A stretch of DNA of 64,000 bases from an uncultured Olsenella sp. (GCA_900540955.1 UQIF01000001.1:124001-188000), one strand, 5' to 3'. Shown: positions 1 through 8,270, counted from the stretch's first letter. Made by a program: numbers and translations. The notes: generated from the letters alone by a model not told the origin.

Positions 1-974
1 CCACGAGGCGGCCCGTCTGCCCGTTCATGGCAAAGAGGAATTGCTGGCCTTCCCAGGTGGTGCCGAGCATCCAGACGGGCATGAGCGCGTAGACCGGGTC
101 TGCCCATTTCTTCTCGACGTCGCAGCTCTCGCAGGACACGGTGTCGTAGCCCTCGACGCTTTCGCGCAGGGCCTGCTCGACGCTCGAGTCGATTCGCTTC
201 TGGGCGCGGTCGCGGCAGGTTTCGGCGTCCTCGTCGTAGCGGTTGGCGACGAAGCCGGGCATGTAGGCGACCGAGAAGGGCACGAGCGCCTCGTAGTCGT
301 AGGGCTCGATGGCGTCCATGTGCGCGTCGGGCATCTTTGTGGAGCCGTCGACGGGGACGCGGGCGAAGGACATGGTGCCGTCGCGCTCGACCGTGAAGTG
401 ATCGGTCTCGATGACCTCGTCGTCGCCCTCGTAGTGGGTGCGCGAGCGCGTCGCCTCGAAGACGGCGCTGCCGGAGGCCTCGGTGTCGTAGAGCCAGAAG
501 GGCACGTAGACGCCCTGCACCTCGTTGATGCGGTTGCCGCCGGCGAAGCTCTTCGGCAGCAGGATCTTGCCTTCATAGTGCTTGGCCAGGGCCTGCTTGG
601 CGGCCTTGTGGTCGAGTTTGAAGGGAATCACGAGCTGGGGCCGGAAATCGCCGGCAAGGCGATCGGCCGCGACCACGGGGTTGCCGCAGTAGGGGCACTC
701 GGAGACGGCGGTGCTCGCGTCGCAGACGAGCTCGGCGCCACAGGACGAGCACACGTAAGCGCCGTCGAGGCCGGACGCGTCGCTGGACGCGGAGACGGAC
801 ACTTTCTGGGCCTTCTCCTCAGCCGCCTGCTGCTTGGATGCGTAGCGGGTTTCGATGTCCGTTACGGCGAACTCGGAGTCGCAGTGGTCGCAGACGAGCA
901 GGGCCTTCGCGCCGTCGTAACGCAGCGGGCCGCCGCATGCCGGGCACTGATAGTTGACGCTCTCGATGCCCATG
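1..974 (-). CDS. TFIIB-type zinc-ribbon protein, 3' end cut off by the window
   Basis: The frame is open from an ATG at 974 leftward to the window edge (324 codons visible, no stop). The start is preceded by GGGAGAGG. The N-terminus carries two zinc ribbons. The first is CPAC followed by CDHC within the first 35 residues. The second, near residues 70-95, is CSSC followed by CPYC. A conserved globular part follows, beginning around IPFKLDHKAAKQAL and including VYVPFWLYD, and a further CESC pair lies near residue 280. This resembles bacterial proteins annotated as TFIIB-type zinc-ribbon or 'helicase-like' proteins, whose function is not established. I see no helicase motifs. It diverges from tatA across a 231-bp gap that contains a CCGGCG/CGCCGG hairpin (1051-1075) and an AT-rich stretch (1098-1145) suitable for divergent promoters. 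Confidence 0.8.
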
Positions 975-1205
975 GTCCTCTCCCTTCTCTTTTTCCGGGT
1001 TGGAAATTGTTAGCCCAAGTTTGGGGGAGGGGCGGCTCATTTGTAATAACCCGGCGGCCCGAACGGGGTCGCCGGCTGGGACGTTTGGCCCATTTTCAGC
1101 TATACAAATCCTATATGGGAAAGAAGAAATAATGTATTTTTCATATCTGAGCCAGGCCCATATCATGTGAGTCCGAGAAACAAACTGATTCTTTGGAGGC
1201 ACGTC

Positions 1206-1424
1206 ATGATACTTGGTATGGGCGCATCCGAGCTCGTAGTGATTCTTCTGGTCGCGCTGGTGATCTTCGGGCCCAAGAACCTCCCGAAGCTCGGTGCCTC
1301 CATGGGCAAGACGGTCAAGAACTTCCGCGAGGGCTTGGAGAGCGACGACGACCCCAAGCCAAAAGCCGCCGAGGCGCACGTGTCCGAGGCCGCGGCGGAG
1401 GACGCCGAAGACGCCGACGCGTAA
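1206..1424 (+). CDS. tatA: Twin-arginine translocase subunit TatA
   Basis: This 72-residue protein has the TatA/TatE layout. A short N-terminus (MILGMGASE) leads into one hydrophobic helix (ELVVILLVALVIFGP). The FGPKNLPKLG hinge follows, then an amphipathic helix ending around VKNFREGL, and finally an acidic, low-complexity tail. TatA forms the membrane conduit through which TatC-recognised folded proteins with an RR signal are exported. I chose ATG 1206 over an upstream in-frame GTG at 1167 because GGAGG at 1195-1199 is ideally spaced and the family begins only a few residues before the helix. No tatC is present in the window. A probable client, PstS with SRRQFI, is encoded at 44243. The gene is monocistronic and convergent with the LysR gene. 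Confidence 0.93.
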   Translation: MILGMGASELVVILLVALVIFGPKNLPKLGASMGKTVKNFREGLESDDDPKPKAAEAHVSEAAAEDAEDADA

Positions 1425-1457
1425 GCCCTGTCCTTATCAATAGATTTCCTCTTCCCA

Positions 1458-1500
1458 CAGCGACGCCCCCCCGGGACTCCTTCCCCTGGGGGCGTCGCTG
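1458..1500. terminator. Hairpin between convergent tatA and the LysR gene
   Basis: A 13-bp perfect inverted repeat lies between the two stop codons. The arms are CAGCGACGCCCCC (1458-1470) and GGGGGCGTCGCTG (1488-1500), with a 17-nt loop. Neither side has a clear T tract, so it may end transcription in both directions or simply be a strong structure. Confidence 0.6.
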
Positions 1501-1536
1501 TGCGCTTATCAGCGCGGCGTATGAGGATCGGTTTGC

Positions 1537-2406
1537 CTACGAAAGGTCGCCAAGAAGGGCGATGACGGTGCGGTAAAGGTCTGAGGGGGTGTGCTGGGCC
1601 TTCCAGATGACGGCGGCACGGCTCTCGAGCTCGCGGCATTCGAGCGTCTTTATGAACTGGTCGCCGGTGTCGGTCACGCGGATCAGCGAGCGGGGCACGA
1701 GCGCGCACCCCATCGACTCGCGCGCCCACAGCGCCGCGGTGCGCGGGTCGTCGACGACGGTGGTCATGCGCAGGTCCCCTCCCATGACCTCGAATGCCTT
1801 CCCGAGCTCGGCGACGAGCCTCCTGCTCACGATGAGGGGCAGGCCGGACAGATCCTCCAAGGTGCAGGAGGCCTCCTCGCCGACCTCGAGCGCGGGCGGC
1901 ATGACGGCGACCAGGGGCTCGGTCTCGGCAAAGCGGCAACGCAGCCCGTCGCTTTTGAAGGGCGTCCTCACGACGCCGATGTCCACAATGCCGCCGTCGA
2001 GGAGGTCGAGTATCGATGGGGTCGGCCCTTCACGCACCTCGAACTCCACGTTGGGAAAGCGCCGGTGAAGGTCGACAAGGCGATCCGCGGGCATGAGGCC
2101 CGAGCAGCTCGGGTCGACGCCGAGCGAGATGGAGCCGCCGGCGCCGGTGGCGACGCTGGCCACCTCGCGCTCGGTCGCCTGCGTGAGGGCCACGATCCTC
2201 AAGGCGCGCTCGTAGAGCACCTTGCCGGCCTCGGTAAGCGACACGCTTCGCGGGCCGCGCACGGCGAGCTGACAGCCGAGCTCCTTCTCGAGCTTGGCGA
2301 GCTCGTAGGACAGCGGCGGCTGCGATATGTGCAGGCGTTTGGCGGCCGCAGTGATCTGATGCTCCTCTGCGATGGCGATGAAGTACTCGAGCTGTTTGAT
2401 ATTCAT
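1537..2406 (-). CDS. LysR-family transcriptional regulator
   Basis: A 289-residue LysR-type regulator. The N-terminal winged helix-turn-helix runs from MNIKQLEYFIAIAEEHQ through AAKRLHISQPPLSYELAKLEKELG to LTEAGKVLYERA (residues 1-65). A type-2 periplasmic-binding-like effector domain starts near residue 90. The frame is open upstream to 2478, but the family begins at MxxxQLxYF, so I place the start at ATG 2406. Only a weak AGAAAG lies upstream. The gene sits alone: the neighbour across the AT-rich divergent gap (2407-2551, with ATATATATTCAGTATATAC at 2431-2449) encodes a 72-residue orphan, the most obvious candidate target besides autoregulation. The effector cannot be deduced. Confidence 0.88.
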   Translation of the reverse strand: MNIKQLEYFIAIAEEHQITAAAKRLHISQPPLSYELAKLEKELGCQLAVRGPRSVSLTEAGKVLYERALRIVALTQATEREVASVATGAGGSISLGVDPSCSGLMPADRLVDLHRRFPNVEFEVREGPTPSILDLLDGGIVDIGVVRTPFKSDGLRCRFAETEPLVAVMPPALEVGEEASCTLEDLSGLPLIVSRRLVAELGKAFEVMGGDLRMTTVVDDPRTAALWARESMGCALVPRSLIRVTDTGDQFIKTLECRELESRAAVIWKAQHTPSDLYRTVIALLGDLS

Positions 2407-2551
2407 ATGAAATATCTTTCTGAGAGACGCATGATATATATTCAGTATATACATCATCACATGACTATCACAAGACAAGGTTCTTACAGGCGCTCAGCGC
2501 TGCCCGGGGTATCCTACAGATGACAACAAAGGACAAAGAGAGGAGAACACA

Positions 2552-2770
2552 ATGTCCATTAAGAATCTGAACGATAAGCAGCGTAAGGTCTACGAGGCGT
2601 GCCGCAACGGCTGGTTGGTCGGCGGTGAATACCGTGCGAAGTTTGATAACCACGAGAAGGACTTCTTCGCGGATTCCCCAAGTTGGCTATTCCGTGAGGT
2701 CGACGATTGGTTCGCGAGCCACGCCAAGAATCACAGCGACTCGAGCATTCTGGTCAATTACCGCGCATAG
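2552..2770 (+). CDS. 72-residue protein of unknown function
   Basis: A small soluble protein beginning MSIKNLNDKQRKVYEACRNG and ending in NYRA, rich in W, F, D and K, with no signal peptide or membrane segment. I do not recognise its family. It looks real rather than accidental: AGGAG sits at 2541-2545 seven bases before the ATG, a possible -10 (TATCCT) lies near 2511, and a good intrinsic terminator follows. It has fewer GC-rich codons than its neighbours. It is transcribed divergently from the LysR gene and is convergent with the M20 peptidase, so its only plausible regulatory link in view is the LysR protein. Confidence 0.7.
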   Translation: MSIKNLNDKQRKVYEACRNGWLVGGEYRAKFDNHEKDFFADSPSWLFREVDDWFASHAKNHSDSSILVNYRA

Positions 2771-2785
2771 TTCCAAAGAGGTTGG

Positions 2786-2809
2786 GGAGCCGAGAAAGGC
2801 TCCTTTTTC
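2786..2809 (+). terminator. Intrinsic terminator of the 72-residue gene
   Basis: Stem GGAGCC (2786-2791) and GGCTCC (2798-2803) with a six-base loop, followed directly by five T. It lies 16 bases after the stop codon and immediately before the stop of the opposing peptidase gene. Confidence 0.85.
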
Positions 2810-2810
2810 T

Positions 2811-3980
2811 TTAGCCCTTCATCTGTACGGTCTCGGCGCAGGTGGACAGCATGAGTCCCAGGACAAGCGCGAGGCCAGGCTCTAAGCTCTGCTTGTCGAT
2901 CCATTCCTCGCGCGTGTGGAGCAAGGCTCCCGATACGGCCCCCACGGTATGGGCCGGGACTCCGAGCGATAGCGGGATATTCGCGTCGGTGGACGACTCT
3001 TGGTGGGCGGGCTCAACGCCCCCGAGCGTCCGGATCGCCTCGTCTCCCAGGTCGACGAGGCCAGACTGGCCCTCGGGCTGCGAGGCCAGGCTTGCGGGGC
3101 GGTCGCCGATGAGCTTGACCTCGACGTCGGCGTCCCCGGTGCGGGCCGACCTCACTATCTCCTTGAATTTTTCGTCCATGTAATCCAGGTTCTCTTGCCT
3201 GGCGGAGCGGTACTCGAGCAGCGCGGACGCCCTCGAGGCAATGGCGTTCACCGCACCGCCCCCTTCTATCGCGCCGACGTTGACGGTGGTCTTTCCCTCA
3301 TCGGGCAAGGGAATCGCGTAGAGCCCCTCGACGACGCGGCAGACGGACTCGACGGCGCTTTGGCGCCCCGCGTCCTCCCATGAGTGGCCGCCCTGCGTCT
3401 CGACCTCGACGCGCCAGCGGTGGGAACCCACCGCGCGAGTTATGTGCTGGCCGAGGTACAGGTCGAACGCCGTGAAGTCGGCGACCTCAAGGCCGGCCTC
3501 CTTCAGGTCAACGATGAGCCTGCGCGTCCCCGCGAGATTGCCCAGGCCCTCCTCGCAGGTGTTCGCCACCACCCACACGTCATGCTTGAGGCGCGGCTTA
3601 TGGGCGAGTATCCATTTGGTAGCCATCAAAAGTCCCGTGAGGTTGGCGGTGTCGTCGCCGACGCCGGGCGCGTAGATTCGGGCCTTGTCCTCTCGCAAGG
3701 GGAGGGTCTCCTCGTCTTGCGCCACGACGTCCATGTGCGCCGAGAAGACCGACGCCGTGTGGCGGTCCGCGCCCTCGAGTCGGCAGATGACGTTGCCGCT
3801 GGGATCGATGAAGACCTTGTCCGCGCCCGCTTCCTGGAGCCATGTCTTCACGAACGCGGCGCGCCTTCCCTCCTTGCCGGACGGCGCGGGGATCTTCGCG
3901 AGCTGCCGTAGGAGCTCGAGCTCCTCCCCGTGAGCCTCACGCGCATATGCTTTTGCTGTATTTGAAATCCCCTGGTCCAC
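2811..3980 (-). CDS. M20-family zinc metallopeptidase
   Basis: A 389-residue cytoplasmic peptidase of the M20 (PepT/ArgE/DapE-like) clan. The metal site is visible: SAHMDVV (H82, D84), GVGDDTAN (D109), TCEEGLG (E143, E144) and a C-terminal HTREEWI carrying the last metal histidine. A dimerisation domain is inserted after about residue 190 (VETQGGHSWE). These enzymes usually cleave di- or tripeptides or deacylate amino acids, but the substrate cannot be told here. Translation most likely starts at GTG 3980, which follows GGGAGG. The gene is single and divergent from the lysine riboswitch operon. Its own -10 may be TAGACT, near 4013-4018 on this strand. Because the neighbouring operon makes diaminopimelate, a DapE-type role was considered, but the dapH acetylase branch there does not need this protein specifically. 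Confidence 0.85.
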   Translation of the reverse strand: MDQGISNTAKAYAREAHGEELELLRQLAKIPAPSGKEGRRAAFVKTWLQEAGADKVFIDPSGNVICRLEGADRHTASVFSAHMDVVAQDEETLPLREDKARIYAPGVGDDTANLTGLLMATKWILAHKPRLKHDVWVVANTCEEGLGNLAGTRRLIVDLKEAGLEVADFTAFDLYLGQHITRAVGSHRWRVEVETQGGHSWEDAGRQSAVESVCRVVEGLYAIPLPDEGKTTVNVGAIEGGGAVNAIASRASALLEYRSARQENLDYMDEKFKEIVRSARTGDADVEVKLIGDRPASLASQPEGQSGLVDLGDEAIRTLGGVEPAHQESSTDANIPLSLGVPAHTVGAVSGALLHTREEWIDKQSLEPGLALVLGLMLSTCAETVQMKG

Positions 3981-4078
3981 GACGCCTCCCGATTTGTCAG
4001 CAGCTGTGCCTGAGTCTACGCCTTATCCGCGCTTCGCCCGTCTAAGGTGGCCACAGTGTTTCATCTCCGTGTTCTGGG

Positions 4079-4107
4079 TTGAGCCACGCTGCTGGCGGTG
4101 TTAGGGT
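4079..4107 (+). promoter_or_regulatory. Probable promoter of the lysA-dapA-dapB-dapH operon
   Basis: TTGAGC (4079-4084), a 17-bp spacer and TAGGGT (4102-4107) would start transcription a few bases before the riboswitch P1 helix at 4118. Confidence 0.5.
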
Positions 4108-4117
4108 TTTTCTCATC

Positions 4118-4280
4118 GATAGAGGAGCGGGCACGAAGAAGCCCGGGGGAGCCGGCAGGCGCAAGAACCCCGAGCGGAGGCGAGGCTCGCCGAACTGTAC
4201 TCGTCGGGCACGGCGATGCGGTGGGCCTGCGGGAAATACCCCCAGGACTGTCTGCGACAATACGTCGCGGGAGCGCTATC
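4118..4280 (+). promoter_or_regulatory. Lysine riboswitch (L box)
   Basis: The ends GATAGAGGAGCG (4118-4129) and GGAGCGCTATC (4270-4280) form the P1 helix typical of the lysine class. Between them are class features: AGGCGAGGCTCGCCGAACTG with the GCCGAA core (about 4188-4207), the CCAGGACTGTCTGCG stretch (about 4244-4258), and a terminal P5-like hairpin GCGACAATACGTCGC. It stands directly before lysA, the expected target. Bound lysine normally lowers expression. Downstream, a CCGG-TTCTTGG-type hairpin (about 4290-4305) has no T tract, so control could be by masking translation rather than by termination. An open frame starting at 4216 crosses this RNA and should not be read as part of lysA. 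Confidence 0.85.
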
Positions 4281-4359
4281 ACATGGGACCGGCTTCTTGG
4301 CCGGCAGCCCGCCTGATCGCGCGCCCGCCCGAGGAATTCGAGAGCAAGGAGACGCGCGC

Positions 4360-5637
4360 ATGGACAAGTGCCCGTTCATAAGCAAAGAGAAGCTCGAGGC
4401 CATCTGCACCGAGTACCCCACTCCGTTCTATCTCTACGACGAGGCGGAGATTCGCCGTCGCGCGCGTGCGCTCAACCAGGCGTTCTCGTGGAACCCCGGG
4501 TTCAAGGAGTACTTCGCCGTGAAGGCCACCCCCAACCCTTGGATCGTGAGCATCCTCGCCGAGGAAGGCTGTGGCTGCGACTGCGCGACCGGCACCGAGC
4601 TTGCGCTTGCCGAGGCCTGCGGGGTCACGGGGGCCGACATCATGCTCTCGAGCAACGACACCCCCGACGAGGACTATCGCCAGGCGCGCGACCTCGGCGC
4701 CATCATCAATCTCGACAGCCTCGACATGGTCGGCTGTCTCGAGCGCGCCCTTGACGGCGAGCTCCCGAAGATGGTGTGCTGCCGCGTGAACCCCGGCGGC
4801 GACTTCGAGGCGGCCAACGGCATCATCGGCAACCCCCAGGACGCGAAGTTCGGCATGACCGTGGCGCAGCTCGAGGAGGCCTTCTCGCGCCTGGCGGCCC
4901 TCGGCGTCGAGGACTTCGGCATCCACGCGTTTCTTGCCAGCAACACGCAGGTCGACGACTACTACCCGCGCCTTGCCCGCCTGCTGTTCGAGGAGGCGGT
5001 CCGTCTTCGCGATAAGCTCGGCGTCCACGTGGTGCTCATCGACCTGTCCGGCGGCATCGGCGTCGACTACCGCCCGGAGGACCCGGCGGCCGACATCACT
5101 GCCATCGGCGAGGGCGTGCGCCGCGCGTACGAGGACGTGCTTTTGCCCGCCGGCATGGGGGACGTGAGGATCTGCTCCGAGCTTGGCCGCTGGATGCTCG
5201 CGCCCGCCGGCGCCCTCGTGACCCGCGTCATCCACGAGAAGGTCACCTACAAGGACTATCTCGGCGTCGACGCGTGCGCCGCCAACCTCATGCGCCCGGC
5301 GATCTACGACGCCTACCACCACATTAGCGTGATGGGCAAGGAAGACGAGCCCGCGACGCGCCCCTACAACGTCGTCGGCCGCCTCTGCGAGAACAACGAC
5401 CAGTTCGCCCACGACCGGATGCTCCCCGAGACCTCCATCGGCGACCTGCTCTTCATCCACGACGCCGGCGCCCACGGCTTTAGCATGGGCTACAACTACA
5501 ACGGAAGCCTCCGCTCGGCCGAGCTGCTTCTCAAGGAAAACGGCGAGGTCCAGAAGATCCGCCGCGCCGAGACCCGCGCGGACTACTTCGCCACCTTCGA
5601 TGACGACCCGCGTTTCTCCGCATTGGCACAGAAGTGA
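4360..5637 (+). CDS. lysA: Diaminopimelate decarboxylase
   Basis: A 425-residue PLP enzyme (fold-type III barrel) that decarboxylates meso-diaminopimelate to L-lysine, the last step of lysine synthesis. The Schiff-base lysine is K55 in YFAVKATPNP. The phosphate-binding glycine turn is SGGIGVDY, and the other active-site segments are ELGRWM and GRLCENND, the latter in place of the commoner CExxD spacing. I chose ATG 4360, preceded by AAGGAG (4346-4351). The longer frame from 4216 would translate through the riboswitch. It is first in the operon with dapA, dapB and dapH and controlled by the lysine riboswitch. The 54-bp gap to dapA has its own ribosome site. Confidence 0.93.
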   Translation: MDKCPFISKEKLEAICTEYPTPFYLYDEAEIRRRARALNQAFSWNPGFKEYFAVKATPNPWIVSILAEEGCGCDCATGTELALAEACGVTGADIMLSSNDTPDEDYRQARDLGAIINLDSLDMVGCLERALDGELPKMVCCRVNPGGDFEAANGIIGNPQDAKFGMTVAQLEEAFSRLAALGVEDFGIHAFLASNTQVDDYYPRLARLLFEEAVRLRDKLGVHVVLIDLSGGIGVDYRPEDPAADITAIGEGVRRAYEDVLLPAGMGDVRICSELGRWMLAPAGALVTRVIHEKVTYKDYLGVDACAANLMRPAIYDAYHHISVMGKEDEPATRPYNVVGRLCENNDQFAHDRMLPETSIGDLLFIHDAGAHGFSMGYNYNGSLRSAELLLKENGEVQKIRRAETRADYFATFDDDPRFSALAQK

Positions 5638-5691
5638 CAAGAAGGGCAATTTCTTCTTGGCATCAAAAAGATCTATGAAGGGAACTTCACC

Positions 5692-6582
5692 ATGGACATG
5701 AAAAACCTCACGGGATCCGTCGTCGCCCTCGTCACCCCGTTCAAGAAGGACGGCAGTGTCGACTTCGAGCGCCTCGAGGGCCTCGTCGACTTTCACCTGG
5801 CCAACGGCACCGACGGCATTCTCGTGCTCGGGACGACGGGCGAGTCCGCCACGATGACGGATTCCGAGGACCTGTCCGTCGCCGAGTGCGTCGTGCAGCG
5901 CGTCGCCGGCCGTGTCCCCGTGATCGGCGGCTCGGGCTCCAACTGCACCGGCGAGTCGCTGCGCAAGTCGCTCGAGCTGCAGAAGCTCGGCGTCGACGGC
6001 CTGCTCATCATCTCGCCTTATTACAACAAGACCAACGAGGAGGGCATGTACCACCACCTCGCAGATGTCATGGACGTCGTCAATGTTCCGTGCATCCTCT
6101 ACAACATCCCCGGCCGCACCGGGTGCAAGATCAGCCCCGCTGTGGTCGAGCGCCTCTCCGCGCACCCCAACGCCTGGGGCATCAAGGAGGCCTCCGGGGA
6201 CATCTCCTACGCGGCGAGCATCGCGCACTGCCTCTCGGACGATTTCCACATGATGAGCGGCAACGACGACATGATCGTGCCCCTGATGTCGCTCGGCGCC
6301 GTGGGCGTCATCTCGGTGTGGGCCGACGTCGCCCCGCGCACCGTCCACGACCTGTGCGCCAAGTTCCTCGCCGGCGACCTGGCGGGTGCCCGCAAGCTCC
6401 AGATCGACAACCTCGAGCTCATCCACTCGCTTTTCTGCGAGGTCAACCCGATCCCGGTCAAGGCAGCCTTGGCAAAGATGGGCCTTCTCGACGAGAATTA
6501 CCGTAAGCCGCTTTGGCCCATGAATGATTCCGACCGCGAGCGCCTCTACGCCGCGATGAAGGGGGCTGGTTTGATTGACTAA
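5692..6582 (+). CDS. dapA: 4-hydroxy-tetrahydrodipicolinate synthase
   Basis: A 296-residue class I aldolase that condenses pyruvate with aspartate semialdehyde, the entry to the diaminopimelate branch. Key residues are in place: the GTTGE motif (47-51), catalytic Tyr137 in ILYNIPGRTG, and Schiff-base Lys165 in GIKEASGD. GAAGGGA lies before ATG 5692. A second ATG two codons on is possible. It is the second gene of the lysine operon, and its 3' end overlaps the start of dapB. The enzyme is normally a cytoplasmic tetramer. Any lysine feedback on the protein itself cannot be read from the sequence, but transcription is under the riboswitch. Confidence 0.95.
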   Translation: MDMKNLTGSVVALVTPFKKDGSVDFERLEGLVDFHLANGTDGILVLGTTGESATMTDSEDLSVAECVVQRVAGRVPVIGGSGSNCTGESLRKSLELQKLGVDGLLIISPYYNKTNEEGMYHHLADVMDVVNVPCILYNIPGRTGCKISPAVVERLSAHPNAWGIKEASGDISYAASIAHCLSDDFHMMSGNDDMIVPLMSLGAVGVISVWADVAPRTVHDLCAKFLAGDLAGARKLQIDNLELIHSLFCEVNPIPVKAALAKMGLLDENYRKPLWPMNDSDRERLYAAMKGAGLID

Positions 6583-7321
6583 CGCAGGGGACGTGCAGCT
6601 CACGAGCGTGATTCTCGTCGGCGGAGGCCGCATGGGCAAGCTCATCGCGCAGAAGCTCGACGCCGACGGCGGCTTTGCCGTGGAGGGCATCTACGACGTG
6701 GACAACGCCGACGAGCTCGACGGCCGCGCGCCTGTGGTCGACCTCGTCATCGACTTCTCGAACAAGGCCGGGCTTCCTCACGTGCTCGCCTACGTCGAGC
6801 GCACCGGAGCGGCCCTCGTCTCGGGCACCACGGGCTTCGACGACGAGGAGCTCGGCCGCCTGCGCGCCCTCGGCCAGAAGACGCGCGTGATCCACTCCTT
6901 CAACTACTCGCTCGGCGTGGCCGCCTTGAAGCGCGCCTGCACCCAGGCGGCGCTGGCCCTCGGCGAGTGGGACTGCGAGATCGTGGAGACCCACCACAAC
7001 AAGAAGGTTGACGCGCCTTCCGGCACCGCGGTGCTGCTGCTCGACGCCGTCGACCCCAACCACGAGTGCGCCGTGGCTTACGGCCGCGAGGGGATGGTGG
7101 GGGAGCGCCCCGCCAAGGAGATCGGTATGCACTCGCTTCGCGGCGGCACCGTCGCGGGCACGCATGAGGTGCACTTCTTCGGCACCGACGAGGAGGTCTG
7201 CCTCACGCACCGCGCGACGAGCCGCCAGATCTTCGTCAACGGCGCCGTCGCCGCGGCGAAGCGTCTGCTCGCTCGCAAGGAGAACGGCTTCTACTCCTTC
7301 GACCAGCTCATGTTCGAGTAG
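6575..7321 (+). CDS. dapB: 4-hydroxy-tetrahydrodipicolinate reductase
   Basis: A 248-residue NAD(P)H-dependent reductase acting after DapA. The N-terminal Rossmann motif [14 protein letters not shown], the [10 protein letters not shown] segment, and the catalytic [15 protein letters not shown] (His-His and Lys) identify it. The start is uncertain. TTG 6575 overlaps dapA by eight bases and has a purine run (AAGGGGG) nine bases upstream. A GTG at 6593 is closer to the conserved region but has poorly spaced SD. It is slightly shorter than many homologues, mainly in the early linker. It is the third gene of the lysine operon, 43 bp before dapH. Confidence 0.93.
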   Translation: MTNAGDVQLTSVILVGGGRMGKLIAQKLDADGGFAVEGIYDVDNADELDGRAPVVDLVIDFSNKAGLPHVLAYVERTGAALVSGTTGFDDEELGRLRALGQKTRVIHSFNYSLGVAALKRACTQAALALGEWDCEIVETHHNKKVDAPSGTAVLLLDAVDPNHECAVAYGREGMVGERPAKEIGMHSLRGGTVAGTHEVHFFGTDEEVCLTHRATSRQIFVNGAVAAAKRLLARKENGFYSFDQLMFE

Positions 7322-7364
7322 GGCGGGAACCCCGCCTCATCCCCAGAAAGGACTCGCCTGCCCA

Positions 7365-8069
7365 ATGGACGCACAGGAGATCATCAACTACATCGCGACC
7401 GCCCCGAAGAAGACCCCGGTCAAGGTCTACCTCAAGCTCAAGGAGGGGGCGTCGATCGACCTCTCTTGCGCAGACCACGTCTTCGGCAGCGACGCCTGCA
7501 AGGTCGTGTTCGGCGACTGGGAGAAGCTCGGCCCCGTCCTCGAGGCGGCGTCGGACTCCATCGCCGACAAGGTCGTGGAGAACGACGGCCGCAACACTGG
7601 CGTGCCCATGCTGAGCAAGCTCGACATCCGCGCCCGCATCGAGCCGGGCGCTATCATCCGTGAGAAGGTCGAGATCGGCGACAACGCCGTCATCATGATG
7701 GGCGCCGTCATCAACATCGGCTCCGTGATCGGTGAGGGCACGATGATCGACATGGGCGCCGTCCTGGGCGGACGGGCGACCGTGGGCAAGAGGTGCCACA
7801 TCGGCGCCGGCACTGTGCTCGCCGGAGTCGTCGAGCCCGCCAGCGCAACGCCCGTCATCGTCGAGGACGACGTTCTCATCGGCGCGAACGCCGTGGTGCT
7901 CGAGGGCGTCCGCGTGGGGCGCGGCGCGGTCGTCGCGGCGGGCGCGGTGTGCGTGGAGGACGTCCCGGCCGGCGCCGTCGTGGCCGGCGTGCCCGCCCGC
8001 GTGATCAAGCAGGCCGACGAGGTCGCGGCCGGCAAGGTGTCCCTCGTCGACGCGCTGAGGAACCTCTAG
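7365..8069 (+). CDS. dapH: Tetrahydrodipicolinate N-acetyltransferase
   Basis: A 234-residue left-handed beta-helix acetyltransferase, recognisable by hexapeptide repeats ([18 protein letters not shown] onward, then [18 protein letters not shown]) after an N-terminal domain starting [13 protein letters not shown]. It acetylates tetrahydrodipicolinate with acetyl-CoA, so this organism uses the acetylase variant of the diaminopimelate pathway rather than the succinylase or dehydrogenase variants. ATG 7365 is preceded by AGAAAGGA. The frame stays open upstream into dapB, which is a shadow. It is the last gene of the operon and is followed by a terminator. The N-acetyl-diaminopimelate aminotransferase and deacetylase needed next are not in view. 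Confidence 0.93.
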   Translation: MDAQEIINYIATAPKKTPVKVYLKLKEGASIDLSCADHVFGSDACKVVFGDWEKLGPVLEAASDSIADKVVENDGRNTGVPMLSKLDIRARIEPGAIIREKVEIGDNAVIMMGAVINIGSVIGEGTMIDMGAVLGGRATVGKRCHIGAGTVLAGVVEPASATPVIVEDDVLIGANAVVLEGVRVGRGAVVAAGAVCVEDVPAGAVVAGVPARVIKQADEVAAGKVSLVDALRNL

Positions 8070-8097
8070 GTGCATTCGGATTCCCGTACCGTGAACT

Positions 8098-8136
8098 GAC
8101 GGCCTCCGGCGCAATGCACCGGGGGCCGTCGCTTTT
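8098..8136 (+). terminator. Terminator of the lysine operon
   Basis: GACGGCCTCCGG (8098-8109) pairs with CCGGGGGCCGTC (8119-8130) apart from one mismatch, followed by GCTTTT. It is 28 bp after the dapH stop. Confidence 0.8.
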
Positions 8137-8173
8137 GGTCTCGGCCGAGCGGGCAGGATTTCCCCTTGAGCGG

Positions 8174-8221
8174 TATAAACGTTATATAAACGTAATATAA
8201 ACGTTTTGCGCTGGGTAAAAT
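8174..8221 (+). promoter_or_regulatory. Three 11-bp direct repeats and -10 box upstream of fucO
   Basis: TATAAACGT occurs at 8174-8182, 8185-8193 and 8196-8204, exactly one helical turn apart, so a regulator could stack on one DNA face. A likely -10, TAAAAT, follows at 8216-8221, but there is no good -35 match at 17 bp, which fits an activated promoter. The last repeat could itself act as a -10 (TATAAA 8196-8201). Confidence 0.6.
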
Positions 8222-8223
8222 AT

Positions 8224-8270
8224 CCTCCGTGGGCCGACAGCGGGTCGGCCTTTTTTCCGAGCAACGGAGG
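8224..8270 (+). promoter_or_regulatory. fucO leader: terminator-like hairpin nested in an SD-masking repeat
   Basis: GGCCGAC (8232-8238) and GTCGGCC (8244-8250) form a stem followed by six T (8251-8256), the form of an intrinsic terminator, yet it lies between the promoter-like boxes and the fucO start. Outside it, CCTCCGT (8224-8230) is exactly complementary to ACGGAGG (8264-8270), the fucO ribosome binding site. Confidence 0.6.

Noticed and set aside
1051..1075. CCGGCG/CGCCGG palindrome as an operator or attachment site
   Set aside because: A six-bp stem in GC-rich DNA is common by chance, and nothing around it suggests integration.
4216..4359. N-terminal extension of LysA from GTG/ATG at 4216
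   Set aside because: These codons lie within the lysine riboswitch and expression platform; the SD and family start support ATG 4360.
4279..6690. An 803-codon open frame on the minus strand opposite lysA-dapA
   Set aside because: It runs antisense to two well-identified enzymes, has a repetitive Asp/Val/Ala/Gly/His composition typical of GC-rich shadow frames, and has no ribosome site or domain.
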